DNA of 38,085 nucleotides from Scytonema sp. UIC 10036 (lineage in GTDB: Bacteria > Cyanobacteriota > Cyanobacteriia > Cyanobacteriales > Nostocaceae): assembly GCF_009725235.1 (NCBI RefSeq), contig NZ_WJFC01000121.1, positions 1-38,085 of the forward strand. The letters run 5' to 3'. The notes under the pieces were generated by a model, which worked only from the letters and a program-made list of their open reading frames with translations, did no database searches and had not been told where the DNA came from. This document shows, in pieces, positions 14,698 to 23,486 of this stretch. Positions within the stretch are counted from its first letter, which is position 1. Each line of letters starts with the position of its first letter. The translations under genes and the position numbers were made by a program.

Positions 14698-15189
14698 CTA
14701 TACCATCCATCCATCCTCCAATTTGTCACCAAAAGAGTCAAAACCATCCCCATCATCTTCCTCATCCTCCAATTCCTCATCCCCATCCCCCGTATCTTCT
14801 ACAACAGTTGGTGGTAGAGATGGTGTGGTTGCAGTTGGTGCAGTCACACCAGGAGTTGGGACAACAAGGGGAGACAGACGCAAGAACTCACCAAAGGGCA
14901 TCTCGTCCGGTCTCAGTCCGCACTCCAATCGGATTATCTCTATCTGCTGCATCAATTGGGCGATGGCTCTTTGCCCCGCCGACTTAAGGGACTTCCCCTT
15001 AACCCCCCGTTCTTTAAGAGCTAGGGGTAACCAATAGGAACGCATTGCTTCACACGCCAGTTCTGTTTGTGGTTGTCGCTGACTAGCCAAATACGCAAAC
15101 ACTATCCCATCATCTGTAGAGGGTGCTCTCTTTACCCTTAGCAATAACGCACCATCATTCCGTTCTGCAGGCAAACCATTTGTACCCAT
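14698..15189 (-). CDS. Putative adaptor upstream of ParM-1, acidic C-terminus
   Basis: 163 residues, starting MGTNGLPAER at ATG 15189. The first 105 residues are mixed helical with basic patches (KERGVKGKSLKSAGQR). Residues 107-128 are Pro/Thr-rich, and the last 35 are very acidic (runs of Asp/Glu) and end in GWMV. Acidic tails with a final hydrophobic tip often bind partner proteins. The position directly before a ParM-like gene suggests a ParR-like or regulatory role, but no RHH domain is evident and the family is not recognised. Confidence 0.65.
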   Translation of the reverse strand: MGTNGLPAERNDGALLLRVKRAPSTDDGIVFAYLASQRQPQTELACEAMRSYWLPLALKERGVKGKSLKSAGQRAIAQLMQQIEIIRLECGLRPDEMPFGEFLRLSPLVVPTPGVTAPTATTPSLPPTVVEDTGDGDEELEDEEDDGDGFDSFGDKLEDGWMV

Positions 15190-15369
15190 AACAAACCAGA
15201 CATCTCAGTATCAAAAGTGATTAAATAGACTATAACCACACTGGGTGCTATATGGGTACATATGTTGCTCCGCCTCTGTATTTTGGTGTCATTAAGTGAC
15301 TCCACATGACCCCTCTCACCAACACGTACAGCGTCAAATTCTGGAAAAAACCACATCCGACTGGTGTTG

Positions 15370-15664
15370 AAAGGTACATTTAGGGGTCATCAAAGGTACA
15401 ACAATTGCCCCTACCAAGAAAAAGCCGACAAACCCGCTCCACACAACACTTTCAGCCATTTGTCCCGACCCCGTAGACTACCCCAAAGGGTTTTCGGGTA
15501 GAGCAGTCCACGTTGGTGGTGTACTCACTACACTTCCACGCCCTACGGGTGCCTGCGGCATCTCTCATCCCAGCAAGGGACTCGCGACGTGGAAGTTTCG
15601 TTCGCCCTGCGGGGCTTTGTTGGGAGTTGTTGCGTGGTGGTGTGTTGTTGTCGAGAGCGAACGA
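15370..15664. other. Structured region upstream of the relaxase gene, candidate oriT
   Basis: A dense set of inverted repeats precedes the MobV gene: TAGGGG/CCCCTA (15381-15386, 15408-15413), CTACCC/GGGTAG (15478-15483, 15496-15501), ACTTCCACG/CGTGGAAGT (15532-15540, 15588-15596) and TCGTTCGC/GCGAACGA (15598-15605, 15657-15664). AAAGGTACA occurs twice (15370 and 15392). MobV relaxases normally nick at an oriT close to their own gene, so this is the best candidate. No published nic consensus was matched. Confidence 0.4.
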
Positions 15665-15736
15665 GAATGCATAGTCGAGCAGCCCAAGTGGGAATACTTC
15701 ATCTAGACGGACAGTGGTTGGAGTAACAGCAATTAG

Positions 15737-17506
15737 ATGGCAGCATTAGCAATCTTGCGAGTGGAGAAACTAAAAAGTTTTGGGAGTGTTGGTGGCAGTG
15801 AGGCACACACCGCTCGCCTTCAGGATACCCCAAATGCCGACCCCACCAAAACCAACATTCGGCTGATTGGCAATCCACTTGACCCACCACTCTCTGAATT
15901 AGTACAAGCCAAAATTGCCTCTGAATGCAAGCACAAACCACGTAAAGATGCTGTCCTTTGCAGCGAGATATTCCTAAGCGCATCTCCAGAGTATTTCCGT
16001 CCTCATGACCCTCCTCGCGCAGGGGAGTGGGATGACCAGCTGATGTGGGATTTCGCCAATGCTTCCCGACAGTGGTTGCTGGATAATTACGGTGATAAGT
16101 GCGTTAGGGCTGAACTGCACTTGGATGAGGCAACCCCCCACATCCACGCCTATGTGGTGCCAGTTAACCAAAAGACCAAACTCCTCAGCCATAAAGCCAT
16201 GTTTGGTGGTAATGGTAATGAGGGCAAGCAAAAACTCTCCAAACTGCAAGATAGTTATGCCCTAGCGCTAGCACATTTGGGGATAGAACGTGGGGTGAAA
16301 GGCAGCAAAGCTACTCACACCAAGGTTAAGGAGTACTACACTGCAGTCAACAGCAACCCCCTACTAATGGAATTAGACAGACTAAGACCACAACCGGGGG
16401 AAACAGCACAGCAATTGTTCGAGCGCATTAAGGCTCTCCCCCAAATCCAAACCATCAATCACCAGTTGGCAGACCGACAACGTGCAATTGAGGCAGAAAA
16501 GCAGGCAAAGAAAACGGCAAGAGCTTCTGAGAAACTGCGGCAACAGTTGTCAGCAGAAAACCAGCAACTGCGGACTCAGCTTGACCAGTTGAGAGACCTC
16601 CCCTTAGAAGAAGTGGCTTGGCAGTTGGGACTGACCAACACCAAAGATAGCAAGTGGAAAGGCACAGGACACATCATTAATATAGATGAACCCAAGTGGT
16701 ATGACTTCTCACCCAGTTCCCAAAAAGGGGGTGGTGGAGCAATCGACCTCGTAATGCACGTCAACAGTTGTACCTTCCCCCATGCTCTAGCGTGGTTAAA
16801 CGATAGATTTGGAGAAGGGGGAATGCTCAAAGCGGCAACTCACCATGCCAGGATGCAAGCCATTGAGATTGCCCAAACAGAACCAGCACCTCAGTTCACA
16901 CCACCCGCTGTTGACTCAAGCCAGTGGCCCGCAGTACAGCAATACCTCATTCAAAAACGGGGACTGCCAAAAGAAATGGTGCAAGCCCTCCACAGCATTG
17001 GTTTGGTTTATGCTGACTCCAACCAAAATGCCGTATTCAGAATGCGCTCGCTCACGGGAGAAACCACCGGAGCGTTCTTGCGTGGCACCAGGGGAGAAGA
17101 CAACTCTTTCATGGGATACGCCCGTGGCTCTAAACGTGCAGATGGTTGGTTTTATCTCAGATTGGGTGGACAGCCAGATGGCGATATCCAGCGAGTTGTG
17201 CTGACAAAATCGCCCATCGATGCCCTGTCACTGGCAACAATAGAAGGAGTCCCCCAACAAAGGACTATGTACCTAGCAGCTGACAGTGCCAAGAGCTTGC
17301 CTGTGGAATACTTGAGAACCATCCCCACAGTGATAGCCGCTTTAGATAATGATGCATCTGGTTTTGAATTGGCTCAAGCGATTCGGGAGCAGCTGCCAGA
17401 AGTTGTTTGGATGCGCCCAATAGCCTTTGATTGGAATGAGGAGCTGTTAGCTAGGTTGCGACAACAGCAACAGCAGAAACAGAAGAACCGGGGAATTGAG
17501 CGATAA
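15737..17506 (+). CDS. MobV-family relaxase fused to primase-like and Toprim segments
   Basis: A 589-residue protein. Residues 1-205 are a Mob/Pre (MobV) relaxase: an N-terminal RVEKLKSFGSVGGSEAH motif, then TPNADPTKTN, and the metal-binding HLDEATPHIHAYVVP (His128, His135, His137). A coiled coil spans about 240-285. Residues 287-360 resemble a CHC2-type primase zinc-finger fold that has lost its cysteine ligands (WYDFSPSSQKGGGGAIDLV, then ALAWL). Residues 395-560 match DUF3991 plus a Toprim domain, with TKSPIDALSL and ALDNDASG as its acidic motifs. It should nick and lead plasmid DNA in transfer, perhaps coupled to priming. ATG 15737 has GGAG about 13 bases upstream. Confidence 0.88.
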   Translation: MAALAILRVEKLKSFGSVGGSEAHTARLQDTPNADPTKTNIRLIGNPLDPPLSELVQAKIASECKHKPRKDAVLCSEIFLSASPEYFRPHDPPRAGEWDDQLMWDFANASRQWLLDNYGDKCVRAELHLDEATPHIHAYVVPVNQKTKLLSHKAMFGGNGNEGKQKLSKLQDSYALALAHLGIERGVKGSKATHTKVKEYYTAVNSNPLLMELDRLRPQPGETAQQLFERIKALPQIQTINHQLADRQRAIEAEKQAKKTARASEKLRQQLSAENQQLRTQLDQLRDLPLEEVAWQLGLTNTKDSKWKGTGHIINIDEPKWYDFSPSSQKGGGGAIDLVMHVNSCTFPHALAWLNDRFGEGGMLKAATHHARMQAIEIAQTEPAPQFTPPAVDSSQWPAVQQYLIQKRGLPKEMVQALHSIGLVYADSNQNAVFRMRSLTGETTGAFLRGTRGEDNSFMGYARGSKRADGWFYLRLGGQPDGDIQRVVLTKSPIDALSLATIEGVPQQRTMYLAADSAKSLPVEYLRTIPTVIAALDNDASGFELAQAIREQLPEVVWMRPIAFDWNEELLARLRQQQQQKQKNRGIER

Positions 17507-17516
17507 GCAACCAACC

Positions 17517-17546
17517 AACACAATTACACTATCTCTATCAAATAAC
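17517..17546. repeat. 30-bp exact direct repeat, copy 1
   Basis: Identical to 18001-18030. It marks the left edge of each of two roughly 490-bp units lying between the relaxase and replication genes. The units also share about 145 bp at their right ends, but their centres differ. Confidence 0.85.
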
Positions 17547-17626
17547 TGATATTTGTCAGTAAGCTACTGTGCTTTATTAGACTAAATCCCCACAGTCGCT
17601 CAAACCACCTCAGTATTAGCACTTTA

Positions 17627-17667
17627 GTGAGGCAAACTTACCCCAATATGCCCTCAGTTTGCCTCAC
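17627..17667. terminator. Hairpin downstream of the relaxase gene
   Basis: GTGAGGCAAAC (17627-17637) pairs perfectly with GTTTGCCTCAC (17657-17667) across a 19-base loop, about 120 bp after the relaxase stop. No T-run follows, so a protein-binding site is also possible. Two CAAAACTCGCTCA direct repeats lie just downstream (about 17718 and 17741). Confidence 0.4.
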
Positions 17668-17734
17668 CACAAAATACACACTCCCGCCCAACAATCCCCA
17701 TTAACCAGTACCAATCCCTCAAAACTCGCTCACT

Positions 17735-17950
17735 TTACCCCAAAACTCGCTCAAATTCCCCCACCTGCATCAAACCCTCTCCATACATGACTTTGAGGCC
17801 ATAGGAGACAGAGCGGAGCGCTAGACTCACCCTATGGAGTATTCGCCCTAGCGAGCAATATCGTGGTAATGACGTTTCTCTTTTAGGCTCTCTCTCAAAA
17901 GTACAGATTTTCACCATTTTCACTATGCGAGCACGCACTGAAAATCCCAT
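17735..17950 (-). CDS. Small ORF A of a duplicated pair (unknown)
   Basis: ATG 17950 gives 71 residues; the frame is open further upstream, to 18007. Its core KMVKI.TFEREPKRET, then YCSLG, then RVSLALRS recurs in ORF B at 18254-18442. Many DNA differences between the pair are silent: CTA/CTT Leu, GGG/GGT Gly, GTG/GTC Val, AGT/AGC Ser, GCG/GCA Ala, TCT/AGT Ser. That favours a translated product over a pure DNA repeat. No Shine-Dalgarno or known family is visible. A structured RNA or origin element remains possible because the same DNA holds the CCATAGG/CCTATGG inverted repeat near 17799-17842. Confidence 0.4.
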   Translation of the reverse strand: MGFSVRARIVKMVKICTFEREPKRETSLPRYCSLGRILHRVSLALRSVSYGLKVMYGEGLMQVGEFERVLG

Positions 17951-18000
17951 TCTCTGCTCGAAAAACCGAGATTTCCCAGAACAGGTGTCGTCCATCATGA

Positions 18001-18030
18001 AACACAATTACACTATCTCTATCAAATAAC
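18001..18030. repeat. 30-bp exact direct repeat, copy 2
   Basis: Identical to 17517-17546 and starts the second unit. The stretch 18031-18250 that follows has no gene; it is rich in GTGGT/GAGTATT-like runs and holds the inverted repeat TGCA-GGCAAAC-TGCA near 18177. Confidence 0.85.
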
Positions 18031-18253
18031 CGTTCTTTGTTGCGGACAATGTTGTGATAACATATACTTTCTCCTCAGTATGAGTGAAATAGTGGTGTAA
18101 ATGAGTATTGAAAGTGTAAGGAGTGGTGCAGTGGTGGTATTAGTGAGTGTCTAAAACCGACCAACACCTACCAAATTGCAGGCAAACTGCATGAAAATGG
18201 TGAGTATTAGTGGTATTGATGAGGATTGCGGTGGTGTTTGGGTACTCCGTCAA

Positions 18254-18442
18254 TCAATCCCCAAAACCATTACCACACAGTACTTTTCGGCTGTGTGCTC
18301 CACTGCGGAGTGCTAGGCTGACCCTAAGCCATATTCCACCAAGCGAGCAATATTTTGGTGGCCACGTTTCTCTTTTAGGCTCTCTCTCAAAAGTACCGAT
18401 TTTCACCATTTTCACAAAGAACGAACGCATCAAAAATCCCAT
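18254..18442 (-). CDS. Small ORF B of a duplicated pair (unknown)
   Basis: ATG 18442 gives 62 residues, related to ORF A with the same conserved core and ending in KVLCGNGFGD. The DNA core (about 18360-18410) is nearly identical to 17865-17917. It lies just after the leftward replication gene, so it could be carried on the end of that message. A short duplicated protein, a regulatory RNA or a replication-origin repeat are all possible. Confidence 0.4.
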   Translation of the reverse strand: MGFLMRSFFVKMVKIGTFEREPKRETWPPKYCSLGGIWLRVSLALRSGAHSRKVLCGNGFGD

Positions 18443-18500
18443 TCTCAGAGTTGAATTCTTCAAAAGAACCTTGTGGCCCCTGCACCTCAATGACAGTCTT

Positions 18501-21500
18501 TCATGCGCTCGCCTCAGTTTGTACCAATGAGTTTTCCTTTTCTGCCTTCCACCAATTCGCCCAATCCAAGACCCACTGCCCGAATTGCGGTGGCAGCAAT
18601 TTAGCCGCTTCCTCAACTGCATATGTGGGGTAGAGGTTGAAGTATAAGAGAAGCTCCTCTGAATTTTGGCTTCGCTGAAAGTCGCTTGCCATTGAAGCCA
18701 GGTTTTCTGGTCGCAACCACTCATCAATCTCAGGTGTCACCAACTGAGCCGAAATGTAAATACTGTCTATATTTGAGGTCGGTTGGTGACACTCGAAACG
18801 GCGTTCAAAAGCTCCCCACGCAGCTGCATGGTCACCCCCTGTGAGGGCAGTGGTATCAACTTGGCAGAACCACACCCTTTGCCCTTCCACTCTGCGCTGC
18901 CGTCTTATGAGAGGCACTCCTATTTTTTCCAAGCACCGCCTCAAGAGATAGCAACCATCACTATCCTGGTTGGCATTAATACCTAGTGCCAATAGTATCA
19001 GTTTGCGGTTAGCGATCGCCCGTTCCTTAAATTCGTGTACGATTGGTGAATTGGTGTGCCACTCAAGATGGGATTGTTGGACTGCTTCCAAGAATTGCGG
19101 GATTTCCAATACTTGTAGCGCTTTTAGTGCAAGAGTACGGGTGCGGACATCCCAGGGCATATCCTCATTTTCAATCGCCTTACACAAGCGCTTGGTATCG
19201 ATGTCCTTGGCAACTTCGGGGTGATGTAGCATCCACCTTAATTCCTGCTTCCCAATCCACATGGGGTCTTTCAAGTACCGCTCAAAGATGAAGTTTGGGG
19301 TCAACTCAAGACCGGGCAGTCGGTCTAGTAGCGTGGCTTTGATTGCCTTCCAGCGCTCTTCTGGCTTTGCATCTGACGAAGACAGGATGTCATAAGCTTT
19401 TTGGATGGAAATATCTTCAGAGTTTGCTATAATATCAGCCCACTCTCGCAGGATGTCTTCTTTGTGACCCGCAATCGGGTTGTTCGGGACAATTACGTTA
19501 CCCCCAGCCATGCCAAGCAAAATGACGTTGTGACCCGATTTCCTGAGTTCTTCCGCCAAGTTCTCTCTCAAATTGGCTCGTGACCAGTTGTCCTTGGCAA
19601 CAATCTCAGTCAAAGTTTCAAAATGAGGGTTAGTGTAGTATTCACTTGTAGCATCACTGTAAGGAGCAAAAGCAGGGAAATTTAAGCCAAGCTGCTCAAT
19701 GGTTCGTTGGCTGGTTTCAATCAAGCTCAAAGCAACAACCTGTGGTAGAGGGGACTTGCTAGCCCGGTTATCTATTGTGCTGAAGGTCTTGATAAAGATG
19801 TGCCTCACGCAGTTGGTTCTGAGCCGCCCTAACATCTGCTTGCAGCCCCAATGGTTAATAATCCCGAAGAAACAGCCCCAAACACCATCGAAGTAATCCT
19901 GAATGGTAATATCCAAGCTGGCCTCAGCTGTGGGAGAGTAGATGATGTAGTCTGGCTGGTTTTCCTCTATCCATTTATCTGGGTTGGTCAGGAAAGCATC
20001 GACCCTAGGATCTTCCACCTTAGTAAAGCTATCTATCCGCAGTCCGCAAAGCCCTATTGCCTGAAGTTGGCGCTCTAAGGCTTGCCCCCAGCGTTGGGAG
20101 TCGGTAGGGATTAGCAGCTTTTCTCCACTGGATGCCGCGTCAAGCAAGCGGTTCTCAAAGTCCTTCCGAGAGTTAGGTCTTTGCTCTCCCCGTGGTGTGA
20201 TTATGCCACTATGGAAGAAACACTGCCACTCAAAACGCTTGTGGATATTGTGGATCAGGTGGACTTGCTTGCCGCTCAGTTTTTGCAGGTATCGCAACGA
20301 GACCGGGGATATGTCCGCATCTGCCGCAATGATGTACTCTGCCTGTTGCAGTACCTTGGTGAAACAACGAAGCTTTTCTCTGCGCTCGCGACGACAAGTC
20401 GGACTTTGAAGCAGGGCGTTGACAATCTTCTCTACTTCCTCTAAAATAACGACCTTCTTAGATGGCAGCTTGACAATTGATTCCACACAAGCCCCGATCC
20501 AGGGAATCTCCGTATACTTTACTGCCCGGTTTTGTAGATCCCACAGGAAAGAAATTTTATCTGCCACCTCCCTTGAGCGGCAGGTTTGGATCAACAGGGA
20601 GTTCCTATAGCTCAACAGCAACCCATCACTGAAGTGGTTGATTGCTTGCTTGATTAGAAAAGTTTTACCAGAACCCATACCCGCCGCCAGCCCGTAAATA
20701 CCAGGGGTGAGATTCTCCAAGGACATCTCTACATACTTAGAATCCTGCGTTTCGGTTACGTAGGGGGTGATGTCCTGTAGGGCTTGCTGGGTCTTTTGAA
20801 CGCGCTCGGGATAAGCTGCCAGCCATTGTACCTTTTGTTGGTGTTCCCGATCCGCCAAGTAAGAATCAAAGCCTCGATCCCACTCGTTTTGCTGTTCCTC
20901 TTGGGTAACATACTGCTCATATTCTGCGGTGTAGGGCTCAGCTTCGCCCTGCTTTTGGGAATCGCGCTCCTCTGAGGCTCTATAACCCCCATGAGCACGG
21001 CACAACTCGGTAAACTCCGCAATTGACAGCATGGAAGCCGCTTGATGCTGTTCCAAAGTGATTTCGTCAATGTCTTGCCCGGATTTCTCGACTTGATTCC
21101 ACCACTCAAAAACAACCGTGTAACCAAGCTCTTGGAAAAACTTTGCTTCATTCAGCCATCGGGCTGCAACCTGCAAGTTCTTCACGTCTCCTGCGTCCAC
21201 GGGCAGGACGATCCGCTTGGGTTGCAGTTGTGTCAGAACTTCTTTGACTTGCTCTGAAGATTTGGAAAAAAGCGCCCCTGATGCACCAATGAAGGGCAGG
21301 TTTAACCGACAGCTAGCAACATAGGGCTTCAATATCCCTTCGCAAGCCCGCAGGTCTGAAATGTCCGCTCCGGATGGTATACAGACAGTTATTGGCAGCT
21401 CTCCGTTTGGCAAGTGGCTTGAGAGATCGCCCTTAGCCCATCTGTACTTGCCTCCATCGGCTACGTCCAGGCGCAACTGCCAGCCAGAAAGCATACCATC

Positions 21501-22046
21501 AAGCGTGCGACTTGGGCAAGCAATTCCCCTCCCGGCAGCTCGTAGATACCCTCTGCTGATTCCTGGTAGGTTAACTGGCAGGGACACCTTCAGATCCGTA
21601 TTCGGGACAATGGTAAAGAACCCGCCAGCGTCAATCTGCTCATTTGTTAGCCCTCTGTCGCGCAACTTCTTCCTGTGCTCAATTGTTAGCCCCAAATTCC
21701 GCGACAAGACCCTAATTGCCCCATCGCGCTCCTTTGCGGGTAGCGCCTTGGCTAGTTCCTCCTTCCTCTGTCGATCCCGTAACTGGCGCTCCATCAGCTG
21801 AAAACGCCGGATCTCCCTCCGTTGTTCGGGAGTGCTTCCATCATCCTCAGAGTACATCCCGAAGCCAAGGGAGTCCTCACCTCTGTAAATCCATCCAGAG
21901 GGAGTACCCAATTCCAAACCAGTTTTACAGTGAATCCAGTTTGTGAGAGTTGATTGCCGACAATCTTTTCCGCCTCTGCTCCTACCTCGACTAGCACCAT
22001 TGCAGATGGGACAATTGCTTTTTAACGGCTTGAAGGGGCTGTTCAT
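18501..22046 (-). CDS. Large plasmid replication protein, DUF3854 plus helicase (CyRepA1-like)
   Basis: Start ATG 22046 was chosen because GGAGG lies 7 bases upstream; a longer frame opens at 22094. The product is 1181 residues. An N-terminal cysteine cluster CPIC (Cys12, Cys15, with Cys29 and Cys40) may bind zinc. Residues about 135-330 match DUF3854, a Toprim-like primase domain (ACEGILKPY, then LPVDAGD). Walker A GMGSGKT lies at 456-462 and Walker B-like VVILEEVE at about 532-539, followed by helicase-type motifs. This architecture is that of the large cyanobacterial plasmid initiators called CyRepA1. It should open and prime the origin, probably nearby. It converges on the relaxase gene. 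Confidence 0.88.
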   Translation of the reverse strand: MNSPFKPLKSNCPICNGASRGRSRGGKDCRQSTLTNWIHCKTGLELGTPSGWIYRGEDSLGFGMYSEDDGSTPEQRREIRRFQLMERQLRDRQRKEELAKALPAKERDGAIRVLSRNLGLTIEHRKKLRDRGLTNEQIDAGGFFTIVPNTDLKVSLPVNLPGISRGYLRAAGRGIACPSRTLDGMLSGWQLRLDVADGGKYRWAKGDLSSHLPNGELPITVCIPSGADISDLRACEGILKPYVASCRLNLPFIGASGALFSKSSEQVKEVLTQLQPKRIVLPVDAGDVKNLQVAARWLNEAKFFQELGYTVVFEWWNQVEKSGQDIDEITLEQHQAASMLSIAEFTELCRAHGGYRASEERDSQKQGEAEPYTAEYEQYVTQEEQQNEWDRGFDSYLADREHQQKVQWLAAYPERVQKTQQALQDITPYVTETQDSKYVEMSLENLTPGIYGLAAGMGSGKTFLIKQAINHFSDGLLLSYRNSLLIQTCRSREVADKISFLWDLQNRAVKYTEIPWIGACVESIVKLPSKKVVILEEVEKIVNALLQSPTCRRERREKLRCFTKVLQQAEYIIAADADISPVSLRYLQKLSGKQVHLIHNIHKRFEWQCFFHSGIITPRGEQRPNSRKDFENRLLDAASSGEKLLIPTDSQRWGQALERQLQAIGLCGLRIDSFTKVEDPRVDAFLTNPDKWIEENQPDYIIYSPTAEASLDITIQDYFDGVWGCFFGIINHWGCKQMLGRLRTNCVRHIFIKTFSTIDNRASKSPLPQVVALSLIETSQRTIEQLGLNFPAFAPYSDATSEYYTNPHFETLTEIVAKDNWSRANLRENLAEELRKSGHNVILLGMAGGNVIVPNNPIAGHKEDILREWADIIANSEDISIQKAYDILSSSDAKPEERWKAIKATLLDRLPGLELTPNFIFERYLKDPMWIGKQELRWMLHHPEVAKDIDTKRLCKAIENEDMPWDVRTRTLALKALQVLEIPQFLEAVQQSHLEWHTNSPIVHEFKERAIANRKLILLALGINANQDSDGCYLLRRCLEKIGVPLIRRQRRVEGQRVWFCQVDTTALTGGDHAAAWGAFERRFECHQPTSNIDSIYISAQLVTPEIDEWLRPENLASMASDFQRSQNSEELLLYFNLYPTYAVEEAAKLLPPQFGQWVLDWANWWKAEKENSLVQTEASA

Positions 22047-22357
22047 ACTGCAGCCTCCCTCAAAATGGAAATATGGCTCGAATAAGCTAGCCACTCAGGA
22101 TTCAGCCCACACAATGTATTGAAAACCACAGCGCTTGCTCCAAAACTACGTTTTTCACAGTTTTAGGGAGCGGGTTTGTGCGTCAAAAACTCTGGTATCT
22201 ACTGCAAGATTGTCTTCTCTGATTTCTTCTACAAGTTGAGAGATTTTCAGTGAGTTGACTAAATTCCGGCGATGTGATCGCGAACCATATCACTTTCTCT
22301 CCCAAAAAAATGGCAGCAGAGAGCGACAAGATTGACAGAACCTTGTAAGATAGTGTT
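22047..22357. other. Leader region upstream of the replication gene
   Basis: About 310 bp with no supported gene. On the minus strand an open stretch contains LKISQLVEEIREDNLAVDTR and a stop near 22158 but no start, possibly a gene relic. TTGACA at 22332-22337 could be a rightward -35 box. The leader and promoter of the leftward replication gene should lie here; no iterons were found. Confidence 0.35.
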
Positions 22358-22524
22358 ATGACAGACCCAAAGAGTATAACCCGCAAGGCAAAGCTCGAGG
22401 GGAAATCAACCCACTCATTGGGCACCCGCCCCTAGAATACGGGATTCAGCTTACTTCCTGGAAAACCCTAACAGTCTTTGCTTTGGTCGGCGTCGGAACT
22501 GATTGGGGAACAGAAGAAGATTGA
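22358..22524 (+). pseudogene. Small membrane protein gene split by a -1 frame change at C CCA AAG
   Basis: ATG 22358 reads MTDPK and then stops after 25 codons in its own frame. In the -1 frame, starting exactly at the heptamer CCCAAAG (22366-22372), the sequence continues EYNPQGKARGEINPLIGHPP, then a hydrophobic TLTVFALVGVG segment and a stop at 22524, for 55 residues in all. The heptamer has the X XXY YYZ form of a -1 slippery site in the correct phase. It may be programmed frameshifting, a decayed gene or a sequencing indel; only the protein-like second frame is directly seen. A terminator-like hairpin follows at 22572. Confidence 0.45.
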
Positions 22525-22571
22525 AAACCCGATTCTTGATTTAGTTGTACAAAACATAATATCAGTCAAAG

Positions 22572-22600
22572 AGCCACCTTTTGTGAAAGGGGGCTATTTT
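22572..22600. terminator. Hairpin with T-rich tail
   Basis: AGCCACCTTT pairs with AAAGGGGGCT (one mismatch) and is followed by ATTTT. It resembles hairpin repeats common in cyanobacterial genomes and could terminate the small gene at 22358. The stretch 22601-22858 shows no gene. Confidence 0.5.
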
Positions 22601-22858
22601 GACTGGAATTTTTTTGTTTGCGGTATTTCACAACACTCACCTCCCGATTCAAATTCGCTTCTATCTTTTGGTCGATCTATTTTATTCCCAGTGTCTAAAA
22701 AAAGACATCTAACTCCCTTCTGATTTTTTCAGGCAAAAAATCAGAACAAATTCGTAGAAAAATAAGTAGTTGTTCTGAAGTTGTTATCTTGACAGAAATG
22801 TGCTTTTCTGCATACAGAGATTTCTGGGATGGGATTGAGTGAGTTTTATCACCGCCCT

Positions 22859-23242
22859 TTAGATCTGTACTTCCTGCAATTGTTCGGAAACTTGGATTCG
22901 TGGCAGTGGCTCAAGTGGCGTAGTGACAGGGGAGTATCGGCAATAGCAAATGACGATAGCCCCAAAGTCAGCATTAGGGAGTTCTGAAGTATACTCCTCA
23001 ACCCTAGTGACCTCCCAATCGCCAACCCGGCTGTGGGTGCTAGCACCGGGAAACTTCGGGTCAACAAATGGTTCAACCCTATGAAATTCCCGAAATCTGT
23101 AGCCCGGTTGAGGTATTGGGCGTTCTGACGAATCAAAGTGTTCGGCAAGAATGTCGGTCATTGCTCCAGTGTGGGCTAAAATCCGGTTTTCAGCCAAGTG
23201 TTCTTCTCTCCAGTCCGCCCGAAAGATAATGTACTTTCTCAT
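22859..23242 (-). CDS. Hypothetical protein, third gene of the RHH operon
   Basis: 127 residues, starting MRKYIIFRADWREEHLAENR. ATG 23242 overlaps the upstream stop by four bases (ATGA), so translation is coupled. The sequence is soluble and mixed alpha/beta, with no transmembrane segment. A Trp/Glu-rich centre (VGDWEVTRVEEYTSELPNAD) leads to a strand-like GAIVICYCRYSP. No family was recognised. Its constant pairing with the 70-residue gene and the RHH regulator in one operon suggests an accessory stability or regulatory unit, but the role is unknown. Confidence 0.65.
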   Translation of the reverse strand: MRKYIIFRADWREEHLAENRILAHTGAMTDILAEHFDSSERPIPQPGYRFREFHRVEPFVDPKFPGASTHSRVGDWEVTRVEEYTSELPNADFGAIVICYCRYSPVTTPLEPLPRIQVSEQLQEVQI

Positions 23243-23451
23243 TGGGAATCCTCCATATAATTCGGAAATTCAGTTTCGCCAAGAAACACGCAATTCCATT
23301 TGAGGGTTTTGTCGCTAGTGGGTTCTATCCGTAGCAACGTCCACCCATATTTAGTTTCCATCTCATAACACCTCCAACGAGAGGTGACTGCGTGTTGGGA
23401 AATATTTTCTTCTGTTGGTTGGCGATCGCCCGGTTGTTTACCCGAAGTCAT
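23239..23451 (-). CDS. Hypothetical small protein, second gene of the RHH operon
   Basis: 70 residues from ATG 23451, starting MTSGKQPGDRQPTEEN. A disordered N-terminus is followed by a strand-rich part (RWRCYEMETKYGWTLLRIEP, then LKWNCVFLGETEFP). It begins 35 bp after the RHH gene and overlaps the next gene by four bases. No known family was recognised. A HIP1 octamer lies within its N-terminal codons. Confidence 0.6.
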   Translation of the reverse strand: MTSGKQPGDRQPTEENISQHAVTSRWRCYEMETKYGWTLLRIEPTSDKTLKWNCVFLGETEFPNYMEDSQ

Positions 23452-23486
23452 GTCGTTTTCTTACCTTTGACAAATTGAGTCAATGG

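Noticed and set aside
15138..15356. 72-codon leftward ORF upstream of the ParM-1 operon
   Set aside because: It overlaps the start of the better-supported 163-residue gene in another frame and lacks any motif.
18254..18727. 157-codon leftward ORF extending into the rep gene
   Set aside because: The upstream half lies in an alternative frame of the rep coding sequence; only the 62-codon part after rep matches ORF A.
22183..22425. 80-codon leftward ORF with a hydrophobic stretch upstream of rep
   Set aside because: GTG start lacks a ribosome-binding site and the frame lies opposite the better-supported split gene at 22358.
22478..22723. 81-codon rightward ORF
   Set aside because: TTG start and the frame runs through a common cyanobacterial hairpin repeat; composition is not protein-like.
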